A stretch of 64,000 bases of DNA from Darksidea phi (lineage: Eukaryota; Ascomycota; Dothideomycetes; Pleosporales; Lentitheciaceae), in the NCBI GenBank assembly GCA_030770425.1, contig JASJFT010000014.1, positions 186,001 through 250,000 of the forward strand, written 5' to 3'. This document shows positions 32,275 to 42,526 of the stretch, piece after piece. A model generated the notes under the pieces. The model was not told the DNA's origin. It saw only the letters and a program-made list of their open reading frames with translations, and made no database searches. The stretch's first letter is position 1; the number at the start of each line of letters is the position of its first letter. The position numbers and the translations under genes were made by a program.

Positions 32275-32929
32275 TATGGGATGCTGGAATGCTGGGTTAG
32301 CTAGGTGAAATGTAGATGTCATGGAATGCACGGGATGAATGTTGTACGGAATGTTCAGTCTTAAGGTGAGAGGTAGTAAACTCAAGGTTTGGTGATGAAC
32401 TATGGTTCGAGATGAAAGGATGCGTGTGTCAGCGCGTCTACGCGAAGCAAATACGATATCACGTGGAAGTGCTTGGTTACCGCCGACATTCGAATAGAAC
32501 GTGAAGATGGTATGTCTAGTCGTTCCTCAATACTATGGACTTTGTTTTGGAGTTCCTGTGTATTCCATCAATGATCTGATAAATGAAGAGACGGTGAGTG
32601 CCTCCTTACCTACCTAGCCGTAGTTCGCATGGTGCAGCGGGGCGGCACTCGTTGGCAGCGCAATCCCTGCCTTTCACCGCACCTTTAGCGACATTGTACA
32701 CGGACCTCTCCCGCAATCGACCGGCAACCACACGCAAGTTGATATATCCATCGCACTGCCGCCTGTTGTACCTCTTCCCTCCCTCACACTTCGAGATTGG
32801 ACACATCAATCCAAGGATCGAGGCCGCTCGCGCCGCGAAACCGACATCACGCGCCGCAACCGTATTCACAATCACATGCCAGCGTCATAGCCACATCTAC
32901 AGCGGACCTAAGCGTCCTCGCACACCCCA
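32275..32929. other. Intergenic between MYND pseudogene and SPO7
   Basis: Promoter region of SPO7 and the former promoter of the MYND gene; no coding signal. Confidence 0.5.
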
Positions 32930-34468
32930 ATGGCGACCTCGGGCATCTCGTCGTCGCCGTTGGACCAGATAGTCAAAGGTGCCACGCCACCGAACACATC
33001 GCTCAATGACGTCGCCGCCTCGGCCTTCGCGAACCCGCCCGCCCACGACGCGAACGACCGCCTCGCCGCGCTGAAGACACCATATCCTTCCTCCGACCCA
33101 ACGTCGATGCTGCCGAGCGCTCCGCCGCAGATATATCTGAACCTCCTCATCCTCGAAGCGAGCCTGCGGAGCCAGTACCTCACGCTGAGGGCGCGACGGC
33201 GACAGAACACCTTTGTGCTTACGCTGCTGTCTGTGTGGATACTTTTCTTCTTCTATCTGCTGTGGCTGCGGCCGAGAGACGATGGCAAGGGCATTGGAGG
33301 CTCCAAGTATTGGCTCGTGGACATGAGTCAGAAGATGTGCTTTATAACGGGTGTGGTGACTGCGCTACTGTTCTGGGCGACGGGGCAGTGGGAGCGCGGC
33401 GTAAGGTGGCCACGACGTTGGATAGGCGTCGCGAACCGAGGGCTTCGCGGCATGAATGCCAAGATCGTCATCATCAGAGGGCCGTGGTGGCGCGAGTTGG
33501 CCAATTGGCTGGCTTTCGTGCTCCCCTTCAGCGGTGGGCTCTGGGGCGGAGAAACGGGCGGCAGCAGCTATCACTTCATCAACGTGAGCCAGGAAAAGAG
33601 AAACCATCTTGCAGACGGAATGCCACGACATAGGATCGTCGAGGATGGGAAAGAGTACGCAGAGGAAGACATTGCGGCTGGCGGTGACTATATCATGCTG
33701 CTGCTCTTGCCGAAACCTTTTACACCCGACTTCCGCGAAGGATGGGAGATCTATCGGACCGAGTATTGGGAGCGAGAGAATGAGCGGAGGTCGGAGCTCA
33801 GGAAGAGGGTGCGGGCTAGGCGAAGGGAAATCGCGAGGGAAGAGGGCGGCTGGCTATGGTGGACGGGTTGGAGAGGATGGAAGCGTGCGAGGGGCGTCGC
33901 AGGGAGATCAGCCGACGTGGAGAAGACCTCACATGCTCATCACCACCATCACTTGTCTGCCTCCAACTCGTTGAAAGACAGAAAGAGGAGACCAAGCAAT
34001 TTGCGCGGAAGAGAATCATCACTTTCGCATTCGAGAAGCTCTTCGAGAAGTACGACGCCTACTCCTGACATCGACGACCGTCTCCGCCCTATGGAAGGTA
34101 GAGAAAGACGATGGAGCAATAGCACCACAGGCAGCACGACTACTCGCTCCGATTCGCGCCGCAAGAAGCCTTCTCCCACCTTACCATCCGCACCAGCCCA
34201 GGTAGCCCGGCAACCCTCTTCCCGCCTCGCGTCTCCTGGTTCGTCTAGACCCGAGATGCCTGTTGAGAGTCTTCCCTGGCAAAGTAAAAGAGCTAGCACG
34301 TTGAGCACCGCCGAGTCGTTATCCGATTATGATGGTGAGACGAGTCGCTTCGATGGCGCGGCGCCGGGGAGTGCGAGTACTGGCCGTGTGGGGCCGCCAC
34401 CACGGCCGCACGCTACGAGGAGGCATAGTGGAGAGAAATCCCTGTTTCCAAATGCTCCAAGTGCCTGA
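32930..34468 (+). CDS. SPO7: Nem1-Spo7 phosphatase regulatory subunit SPO7
   Basis: A 512-residue intronless protein. The Spo7 core is IYLNLLILEASLRSQYLTLR plus RARRRQ (68-92), membrane segments at 95-113 (FVLTLLSVWILFFFYLLWL) and about 136-151, then the conserved cytosolic region with NAKIVIIRG and the FTPDFREGWEIYRTEYWERE signature. Spo7 anchors and activates the Nem1 phosphatase at the nuclear/ER membrane, which dephosphorylates the lipin Pah1 and so controls phosphatidate use and nuclear shape. The C-terminal 190 residues are a basic, Ser-rich, low-complexity extension with a His run, longer than in yeast. The start is the first ATG of the frame. No other Nem1-pathway gene is nearby. Confidence 0.92.
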   Translation: MATSGISSSPLDQIVKGATPPNTSLNDVAASAFANPPAHDANDRLAALKTPYPSSDPTSMLPSAPPQIYLNLLILEASLRSQYLTLRARRRQNTFVLTLLSVWILFFFYLLWLRPRDDGKGIGGSKYWLVDMSQKMCFITGVVTALLFWATGQWERGVRWPRRWIGVANRGLRGMNAKIVIIRGPWWRELANWLAFVLPFSGGLWGGETGGSSYHFINVSQEKRNHLADGMPRHRIVEDGKEYAEEDIAAGGDYIMLLLLPKPFTPDFREGWEIYRTEYWERENERRSELRKRVRARRREIAREEGGWLWWTGWRGWKRARGVAGRSADVEKTSHAHHHHHLSASNSLKDRKRRPSNLRGRESSLSHSRSSSRSTTPTPDIDDRLRPMEGRERRWSNSTTGSTTTRSDSRRKKPSPTLPSAPAQVARQPSSRLASPGSSRPEMPVESLPWQSKRASTLSTAESLSDYDGETSRFDGAAPGSASTGRVGPPPRPHATRRHSGEKSLFPNAPSA

Positions 34469-35008
34469 GTATGTTTTGTACTTGTATTTGGAGTGCACGG
34501 CGAAGCTAAATAAGCTTCGGTAAGCTTCAGCACCAAACACAACCTCAACGCGTATTCTGCCGTCATTCATTCCTCCATTCTCTGCTAGGTTCATTGCTCT
34601 GAAGCTACCGACTACCCTTTCCAATTCCTTTGCCATCCGCTGATTCTACTTAGAACAGCAGGTGGCAGATAAGCCAAGCCCGCCTAATCTGTAACAGGCA
34701 TCTGGCATGTGCGGTACCACATCTCTTCTTCGCGATCAGCATGGTTACGTCGGCCCTGGATAAATTGACGAGCTTGGTGCCTTTTACCAGGAACACCGCG
34801 TTAATCCACATGAAGCAGCAAGGGTGTATGCTGCAATATGATATAAGTACGATAGGCTGCGCTGCCCAATGTTCTCTCTATCCCTCTCGCGACTCTCCGA
34901 GGTTTGCATCTCGTCGCGTCTTTTGAGTTCTGCGGATCATCGCGTTGCTCGTGTCTAACAAAGACACACCTCTACAAAGTACAGTAGCTGGAGGGCACGC
35001 ATCACACG
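34469..35008. other. Intergenic, promoter of protease gene
   Basis: No supported coding frame; 5' region of the secreted protease. Confidence 0.5.
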
Positions 35009-37060
35009 ATGGCGAAAGGGATCCTGTCAACGCCCTCGCTGGTGGCGATGGCCTGCGTCATCCTCAATCCCGCCCACGCAGCACCAGCACTCCGTTCACG
35101 ACCACGAGCAGCGGCATCCCCTTTCGACCCGATTGATCCCCAGAAATGGGTCAATCCCGACAATATGACCTGGTCCGACTTCAAGGCCCCTCCAGGTACC
35201 AATTGGGGCGATGCATCACGACAAGGACGGGAGCGAAACTTCAATATCGCAATGGTTACCGTCGATTACCCAGATTCGCCCTTCGTGGTCACCCTAGAGC
35301 CTCACTCCGACATCTTTACTAATCCGCAGCCGTCCGGATCTGGGCTAAAGAGAGAAGATGTGCCCAAGTTTTACTCCGACTTCCTGAATACGCCCAATGA
35401 GCTGAATAACGGCCATACGTTACACGAATACTGGATGGGGGATTCGTTCGGAAAGTATGGCGTCAACTTGACTGTATTCGGCCCGTATCGCATGCCGAGG
35501 AAGACCTGGCAATATGGAATTGACTCCGATGACGGTGGCTTCAATGAGGGCGCATGCCCTGCATCACCGTGCTCGGTCGACTTGCGCACTGATGCCCTCG
35601 GAGCCTGGCGCAGGGATGTGGGCAACGCAACCGCTAGTGTATTCGAGCTCGCATTCATCTTGTCTGCCGGTCAAGACGAGTCTTCAACCTGGCAGGAATT
35701 TGGCGAGATGAAGTTTGACTCGCCGGAAAACGTGCCAGATGAGTTCGGTCCGCCCGAAAACAGCTCGCTTCCTAACTATGCGAGCACGCGGTATGTGGAG
35801 TGGACATCGTGGGCTTCTGCAGCGACCATCTGGCCCAATGCAGGAAGAGGATCCTCCACTCAAGGAGAGAGTTCCGGCTTGGGCACATTCGCGCATGAGC
35901 TTTCGCATTTGCTTGGGATCGGTGACAACTATAACAACCCCTACAGCGTTCCACCCCGCCGCGCCTACACAGGCCCCTTCTCCATGCTCGACCGCGGCTC
36001 TTTCAACGGTCCTGGTGGCCCGCACACGCGCTGGCAGATCCCTCCTACACAAGGTGGATCGATGGGATCCCTCCATACAATGCGCGACAAGCACCAGATC
36101 AAACTCATTGACAACAAGTCCATTCTTCAAATTTCTCGCTCCGGCCTCGCAGCCTCCGGTCCCGTCATCGCTGAGATTACTGCGAGGTCCGTTGACCCTG
36201 GTACGACTGGCCTCATGGGTTTCAACATTTCCTTCGGCGCGTCGGGCGACCTCAGTCCCGCCTGCGACATCTCCACCGATGCGCTCTGCGATGGTGGCGC
36301 GTATAATAACTATAATATCGAAGTCGTCGACCGCATGGGCGCTGATTCTTTCGCACCCGATTCCGGCGTCATGATCAGCAAAACGAAGAACAGCGACGAA
36401 GAACAGCCTTTCCAGTGGGTTATTGATGCGAACCCCGAGGATGCTCATGTCATCGATTTCTACTACCCTAATGGGACGGCGCGGTATTGGTCAATTGGTG
36501 ATTACAGACAGTTGGTTGATGCGCTCTTCCACGCTGGCACAAACTCTGGCAGTGAGTTTGAGTACGTGGATGAGGCGAATGGCCTGCACTTCTACGTCTT
36601 CGACATCAATCGCGATGGGAGTGGTGTGCTGCATTACACAGTCGGTGTATCGTCTACTGCAAGCAATAGTACTGCCAACACGTACGGCGTTGAGCTCAGC
36701 GAGGGTACGGTTGGGGCCGCAGATGGCACTAACACCGCGTCTGGTGTCTACTGCGATTTTACGCTCAAGAACAGTGGGTCTGCTATGGGCAATAGCACTA
36801 ATGCACATCCACAAGATCTGTCTGCGTACTTGGGCTCGGACATCTACAAGCTGAGCGCACAGGTTGAGGGTCAGGGGTGGAAAGTCGCAGTCCCGAATGC
36901 CCTAGCTACGGCGAAGTTCGGAGAAGAAACCACCGCTAAGGTAGCCGTCGGCACCAACGGAACGTATGGTGCAGCGAGCGAAGCTACAGTCACGCTCACT
37001 GTAACTAGCGAGTCGGATCCCAGCGTTAAAGTTAGCAAGACATGTAAGGTGTCGGCATAG
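35009..37060 (+). CDS. Secreted M6-like metalloprotease
   Basis: A 683-residue intronless protein with a signal peptide (cleavage likely after NPAHA, about residue 25). The catalytic zinc motif HELSHLLGIGD lies at 296-306, preceded by GLGTFA and followed by PFSMLDRGSFNGPGGPHTRW; the Met in SMLDRG fits the Met-turn of M6 (immune-inhibitor-A-like) metallopeptidases. The N-terminal part has the family DYPDSPFV and EYWMGDSFGKYGV segments. The last 120 residues look like a beta-sandwich domain (NPQ3-like VTLTVTSESDPSVKVSKTC). Many N-glycosylation sequons support secretion. It probably degrades extracellular proteins; substrate and regulation are unknown. Confidence 0.88.
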   Translation: MAKGILSTPSLVAMACVILNPAHAAPALRSRPRAAASPFDPIDPQKWVNPDNMTWSDFKAPPGTNWGDASRQGRERNFNIAMVTVDYPDSPFVVTLEPHSDIFTNPQPSGSGLKREDVPKFYSDFLNTPNELNNGHTLHEYWMGDSFGKYGVNLTVFGPYRMPRKTWQYGIDSDDGGFNEGACPASPCSVDLRTDALGAWRRDVGNATASVFELAFILSAGQDESSTWQEFGEMKFDSPENVPDEFGPPENSSLPNYASTRYVEWTSWASAATIWPNAGRGSSTQGESSGLGTFAHELSHLLGIGDNYNNPYSVPPRRAYTGPFSMLDRGSFNGPGGPHTRWQIPPTQGGSMGSLHTMRDKHQIKLIDNKSILQISRSGLAASGPVIAEITARSVDPGTTGLMGFNISFGASGDLSPACDISTDALCDGGAYNNYNIEVVDRMGADSFAPDSGVMISKTKNSDEEQPFQWVIDANPEDAHVIDFYYPNGTARYWSIGDYRQLVDALFHAGTNSGSEFEYVDEANGLHFYVFDINRDGSGVLHYTVGVSSTASNSTANTYGVELSEGTVGAADGTNTASGVYCDFTLKNSGSAMGNSTNAHPQDLSAYLGSDIYKLSAQVEGQGWKVAVPNALATAKFGEETTAKVAVGTNGTYGAASEATVTLTVTSESDPSVKVSKTCKVSA

Positions 37061-38417
37061 GGATATATATTCAAATACTATACCTGCAATGATAAATACT
37101 TTCACTTTTAGCTCGAGCTTTTGCTTCTTCCCTCCTCACCCCGTACCCTAGCATCGCTCTCGTTCCGATTAAGGTGCCAGGCATTTTCCTTTGCCTTCGT
37201 CTTTTACAATATCCTCTATTATCTCCTACTTGGCATCCGGCTAGTAGTCACTGTTTATGGAGCCATCCTGAAAAGACCCTGCATCATCATATAAATAGCA
37301 GAATAAGCAGAGGGAGTATATGCTTTAGGGCGGTAAGGCCAGTTGTACACGTAACAGTAGCATTCTGCAGGCTGGTTTTTGGTGGGGTAGTGTTCTTTCG
37401 TGGATGCATGACATTTGTTTCAAGGTATTTGGGTCTAGAGTTTAGCTTGTGGAAGAGTGTCGGTATAGTTTCCATTGCTAGCAGTATATGAGAGTATACA
37501 AAAGCGGGGATAGTGTTCTCACATTTTCGGTGGAGAGATAGCAAAACACACGTGCCTCAAGCGAAGATGCGAGTCGCAATTCTTTCTAGCTCGAGGTAAT
37601 GTGGAGCGAAGGTGGAGGGGAAGAAGGTAAAGCGGGTATATTCTCGAACCTTTGCGGATCGTGGCCCTAGATGGAGTTACGCTGCTGTGGAGTTGGCTTG
37701 TACGTAATACTCGTGGTTTTAAATGGATTATATATGCTTTCAAAGATGATAGAGGGTTTGAACTGGTTTTGGTTGGAGAGAATGTTGATCCGCTCCTATT
37801 CCGCCTAGTCTGAGGTGATGTCCTTGGTAGGTTTGTAGATGTGTTGTTTGAGTTGGGATGGAATATACTGCTGATCATCGTGAGGAACGCTTACGATATC
37901 GCAGCTAAGCCTGTAAGTAATATGCAGATGGGTATTATAATCAGGGGGCGCGGAGCTCTTCTTCTAGACAAACAAAGTCCTTTATAATCGCATCCTTTTA
38001 CTGATGGTGGCCTTGGATTCGTTGTGTTTCTAAATACAAATGTCGAGTGAAAAGGTGGCATCTTTGAGTAGGGTGGAGGGTAATAGCGGGATTGGGAAGT
38101 ATTAACGCGACTTAGTAACTTGGGTGATGTGTTGGATGAGGCGGAGACGGTCGTTCGTGAAAAGCCGTGTTTTCCGTGGCACTGACGATATCGGTCCAGT
38201 TAGAGTTGCGCTTGCGACGACATCTCTACACTTCCATCACCACGTAGTGTGGTGGTGTCCCAGCACCCATTATGTAGATCTGTCAGTGTGACAGTTATTG
38301 TACATTTAGGAATGTATATAAGTTAGTAGATCCCTCTCACTAGATAACACCAACTCGCCGCCGTGAGAATATCTTCCCTCAATATACGAGAGAACGTTGC
38401 AACTACAGGTCGCCAAC
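37061..38417. other. Intergenic about 1.35 kb, no gene seen
   Basis: No frame with domain signal on either strand; marks the left border of the eroded accessory stretch. Confidence 0.5.
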
Positions 38418-39462
38418 ATGAACAACCAATGCAGTAATGATGGGTACCAGCAACAGGGCGGCTATCAGCAAAATCGACCTTGGGAAGCCAGCCAGTACTA
38501 CTCCGAAGGATAACAGCAACAATACCCAAGCGAGCAAGGATATAACCAACAGCCACCGCAATATCAGCAACATCAATTTCAGCAGAACTGGACCTCGTAT
38601 GGGCAAGGCTACGAGAACCAGTTTAGTTACTAAACCCAACAAGGCTTCGAATACTCGGAGGGAATACGTGGCTTGATGGGTGGGTTAGCCGGCAGTGCAG
38701 TAGGAGTATTCGGCGGTCACAAGGTCAATGGTATGACAGGCCATAGCAGGGCGAGTACCATCTCCGGCACAGTTGCTGGTGCCTTTGCAGGACATAAGCT
38801 TCGAGATGGGGCGGACGACCGGAAGGATGACCGTGACGGCAACAAGAAGAGAAGAAGTGTAGGAAGGAGGGAGAGGAGCGTTGGAAACACGAACAATAAC
38901 AGCAGAAGCAGCACTATGATGCTGCAGCACACCGTAGGGACGACAAGCCTCGCAGTGATAATTATGCTGATAACTTCACTGGCTCTGCTCGGGCCATTAG
39001 GCTTAATGCTTATGGAGACCACAACCTTCACGCCTCATGCCAGAAGTCGGATGGTTCATACCAGTCGAGCAAGATCAGTCTGAACAGAATTCTCGAAAAC
39101 GACGGTGGCAGCTTTCATTCGTCGGGAGGCAACAGTGGCGGTTCCATCCACTGTAACCGTACAGCAAGGCGATGCCCTCCGAGCCATCGCGGCTAGACAC
39201 AATTGCGACTTCCACGACATCACGAGGCAGAATGGGATTCAGAACGAGGACTCGATCTATCTAGGCTAGCTTCTAAATGTTCCGCGGAATGAGGGTGGTG
39301 GGGGTGCGATTTTTGGTGCGTTGGCAAGCGATGTGGGACTCGTTGATGGGGGTCAGAGGCTGGAGAGCGAGTTGCGCCGCGATGGGAGATAGGTGCAGAG
39401 CTCTATCAAGCTCGGCAAGAGGATGGGATTCGGGACGGTTGTCTGCAATGAACTTTGCGTAA
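38418..39462 (+). pseudogene. CVNH-LysM lectin gene, inactivated by RIP-like stops and frameshifts
   Basis: The + strand encodes a Gln/Tyr-rich N-terminus, a glycine-zipper segment (GLMGGLAGSAVGVFGGHK), the first CVNH half (NFTGSARAIRLNAYGDHNL, then ISLNRILENDGGSF), a LysM domain (VTVQQGDALRAIAARHN through DSIYLG) and the second CVNH half (GLVDGGQRLESELRRDGR). A LysM inserted between the two CVNH repeats is the known fungal CVNH-LysM layout. It is broken by TAA at 38511 and 38631, TAG at 39267 (CAG expected, IYLGQ), TAG at 39390 (TGG expected, DGRW), and frameshifts near 38910 and 39145. All four stops fit C-to-T change at CpA. The intact relatives bind mannose and chitin-type glycans. Confidence 0.82.
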
Positions 39463-39661
39463 CATCACGTGCAAAGCGGGGTTGGAATCCATAACGTCAT
39501 GATGCATATATGTAGGCGCTGTTATATGACCACAATGCATTTGGTTGCCATACGGCTGATGGCTGATGAGAGTGCTGCAGAGTCTCAACTCTTCGTCCAG
39601 ACTTCGCAGTTGCACTCCCAGGCGCCCTACCGCGTGGAGTTGAGCGCCTCGGGCCGCCTCC

Positions 39662-41401
39662 ATGTGCGCCTGGACACTGTTCAGCACCGACCCAGAACGA
39701 GCCACTACTGCTCTCGACCTGCTTGTTGCCGACCTGATCGACGACGATCCCTCCATCGCCCGCACAGCGTTTGAAGCCTTCTACTCGTACGCAAACGAAC
39801 TCGACCAGCGAACCGAAACCACAGAGTTTCCCAGCCCCCAAGTCAAAGAGGGCTGTAAGAAGCGGATAGCCGTGGTACTTGGGAAGGTGTGGTTTACGGC
39901 GCTTTGGCTGGACATCGGTCGCCTGTATCCAGCTCTCGACGAACACTTTACACCGGACCAGACCCGCCTGTCAGCCACGGACAAGAACAAGATCCGGTCC
40001 GTACGACTGCTTCTCAACGCATTCAAGGGCCACGGGTTTTGGATCCAGTTCCGCGCCAACGACATATATCTGCCTGTGTATCCGCCGGAGGGCATGGTGG
40101 AGAGGCTCACTGCTGTTGCTCACGAGATACCCAATATTGTTGAGTGTGCACGTCTGCTCAAAACCTGGCTGTATTATTACTGCTCGGACGAACATTCGGC
40201 GAGGCATAATAGTGCCGACCTGCCCCTCTCCTGCCGCTACATTGACGGATTCCTGGAGTGGCTCCGCTCAGACGCTAGAGACTCGAGGCTGGACGCTACC
40301 AGTATGTCATCCATTGCCCCAGCAGGCAGGTCATCTGGCCGGTCGAGCAATGGGAAGCGCCAATGTTCGCCGTCGCCTGCACGAACGCGTTCAGCGAAGC
40401 GCACGCGCCCCTCCAATCCCGCCCGCGCTCCCGCACCAAGTCCTACCCCTTCTAGCTCTGCCGAGCCAATTCCTCTTCAGACGGTTCACTCGTCTCCGAG
40501 CTCTGCTAAGAGTCCGGTGCAATTGGCTACACCCAGAGTTATCTCCTCTGCTGCCCTTTCGCCTCCCCAACAGCTGCATCTTGCATCTTCAACTGTCGAG
40601 AATTTGCCGCGCTCACTTACACCCAGCGTTCCATCCTGTGTTCTTATCGTCTCACCTGACCGCCAGCCGCCTTCCCTAACTCTACCCTATGATGGCCAGT
40701 CTCCTTCGCTCGCATCTGACGCCACTATCTCCCCTTCTGCTGGCTCACGCTCTTACCAACCATCCCCCTCTAACTCAACTGTTGAGAATCCCCCAAACCG
40801 ATCAAGTTATTCGCGAGCCTCAACGCGTAGTCCGCTCAGTCCTGGTAATAGGAAAACTTGGAACTCTTCATGCAGCAAATTAGCTGATCTCCGACGACAG
40901 TCTAGTGCTGCCCAAAAGCGCACCAATAAGTGTGAGGCAGAGCTCAGACGAAGGAAGCAGGGTGCTCTTGAGCAACTTCCCGAACTGTTCCAAGAAATTC
41001 GAGAGCAGTCGACCGATGTCTCCATCATCCCCTTCTCCCAACGGCTTCAAGAGATCATCGACGAGATTAATGCTGAAATAGTTGAAAAGGAGAAGTCTCA
41101 AAGTAATCTACTTGCAGCACGTAACGGCCTGAAATTCGATACGCTACTACTAGAGCCCCTACAGAAGCTGACTGATGATGTCGCTGCCTCAGTAGACACC
41201 AACAAGGAGCGAAGGAAGACTCTGCAGGACCTAACCATAGATCTTAAGAAGGCTGAGGAGAGTCTTGCGGATGCGAAGTTGGCAGAGCATGAGGCGAACC
41301 GTGAGCTGGATTCGAAGAGGCAATGGATGGAGGGTTGGTTACAACGAGCACAGAAAAATTTCGACGATGCGCTTACGAAGTCCGAGGAAGATGATCTTTG
41401 A
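39662..41401 (+). CDS. Protein of unknown function with Ser/Pro-rich middle and C-terminal coiled coil
   Basis: A 579-residue intronless frame with a stop just upstream of ATG 39662. Residues 1-205 look globular (KVWFTALWLDIGRLYPALDE, then AFKGHGFWIQFRANDIYLP); 210-410 are Ser/Pro-rich and disordered; 415-579 are heptad-like (KLADLRRQSSAAQKRTNKCE and later EESLADAKLAEHEANREL), a long coiled coil. No family was recognised. It stands among decayed genes yet is uninterrupted over 1.7 kb, so it is probably functional. A nuclear or cytoskeletal scaffold is conceivable but not supported. Confidence 0.6.
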   Translation: MCAWTLFSTDPERATTALDLLVADLIDDDPSIARTAFEAFYSYANELDQRTETTEFPSPQVKEGCKKRIAVVLGKVWFTALWLDIGRLYPALDEHFTPDQTRLSATDKNKIRSVRLLLNAFKGHGFWIQFRANDIYLPVYPPEGMVERLTAVAHEIPNIVECARLLKTWLYYYCSDEHSARHNSADLPLSCRYIDGFLEWLRSDARDSRLDATSMSSIAPAGRSSGRSSNGKRQCSPSPARTRSAKRTRPSNPARAPAPSPTPSSSAEPIPLQTVHSSPSSAKSPVQLATPRVISSAALSPPQQLHLASSTVENLPRSLTPSVPSCVLIVSPDRQPPSLTLPYDGQSPSLASDATISPSAGSRSYQPSPSNSTVENPPNRSSYSRASTRSPLSPGNRKTWNSSCSKLADLRRQSSAAQKRTNKCEAELRRRKQGALEQLPELFQEIREQSTDVSIIPFSQRLQEIIDEINAEIVEKEKSQSNLLAARNGLKFDTLLLEPLQKLTDDVAASVDTNKERRKTLQDLTIDLKKAEESLADAKLAEHEANRELDSKRQWMEGWLQRAQKNFDDALTKSEEDDL

Positions 41402-42526
41402 TCGGTGTAGAGTGCCGCATCACTTAGACAACGGATAGCTCGCCACCAAATGCTTGAAGGACTCCAGTGATAAGCCCGGTACAATCAACCTCGTCAATAA
41501 GCACATCTAGTTCCTTTTCGGTTACACCTGCACTATGCGTGTATCCGCATCTAGCGGCAGCATCGTACTTCATGATCTCAACGCTCGGGAATCCATTTTA
41601 CCAGCATGCTGTATAAGCTGGGTTCGGAGCGTATTCTCATCTGACTATAGGCTTAGGAAATATCGTTGTTTAGGGATGCGCAAGTAACAAATGTCGTTTG
41701 TTCATTGTAGGAAAAGACAAGTCCTATCATCACGGGCAGCAGCGGGATGAGGCACATAGTACCCGGGAATCTCTTTTTCAATTTTTTTTATGGTTTGGAG
41801 GCTTGGGTTACACATTTTGGAACCCGAGGAGCGTGAACATACAACTTCGTTTGATGATACCGGGTTGTATCATGTCGATAGAAATTTCCATATCTCTTTG
41901 ATCCTACCACTGTCGCTTGCCCAGATGTATGCAGCTGGCAAAGGTAGCTGGTAAATAAAGGGTCTTATTTAGTCATGCGGTCGAAGGCATGTGCAGTTTC
42001 GACACATGATGTACTGACCATTGAAGAGTCGAGCAAACCACTCTTGGTAGGAATGTCTATTCTAAACCGGAGGGGAAGCCTTATCGTAATAAACTATTTA
42101 TCATCGAATAATTGCACTCGTGTGAGAGTCGCGTCATTGAGCTAACAGCTTCTAATAAGAACTAAACATGATCAGCCACCGTTGTTATCATGTCTCCGTT
42201 AGATTGACCGATGGCTAACAATCAAGGTGTATCGCCTATATACGCTTAAAATGGGGTATAGCCGGGTATAACAAAGGCGTGTAATCGATGGACTAGGCTA
42301 CTAGTATTATATCGAATGAGTAGCAGCCTTCGCGTCGTTAAACTTGCGGAATAACCCAAAAAGGTGACACAAAAAGGAGGGTAGAAATTATTATATACTT
42401 ATTATTACTATTAGCTATTAGCTAGGTATTAGTAAAGGGGGTTAATGTGTTCCCTTAAGATGGGCGTTACATATGGCCGGTACTCGCTTGTACCATACTC
42501 CAACAAGAAGCCTTGATGGCTCGCCA
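41402..42526. other. Intergenic, AT-rich, contains repeat copy A
   Basis: No coding frame. AT-rich from about 42060, with TA-rich runs at 42385-42435 next to the repeat at 42305-42400. Confidence 0.5.
42305..42400 (+). repeat. Short dispersed repeat, copy A (transposon-end-like)
   Basis: Contains CGCGTCGTTAAACTTGCGGA followed by ATAACCCAAAAAGGTGACAC and AAAA, matching the reverse complement of 53815-53740 with few differences over about 45 bp and weaker similarity outward (TATTAT, CGAAT) and inward (AAATTATTAT). AT-rich flanks suggest a terminal inverted repeat or MITE fragment. Confidence 0.6.

Noticed and set aside
31556..32308. 250-residue open frame on the plus strand
   Set aside because: It is exactly antisense to the MYND pseudogene, is Ser-rich and low-complexity, and shows no domain.
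35684..36448. 254-residue open frame on the minus strand
   Set aside because: Antisense shadow of the metalloprotease coding region; GC-rich codon bias opens the complementary frame.
39879..40679. 266-residue frame overlapping the 579-residue gene
   Set aside because: Alternate frame of a Ser/Pro-rich coding region; Arg/Pro/Leu-rich shadow composition.
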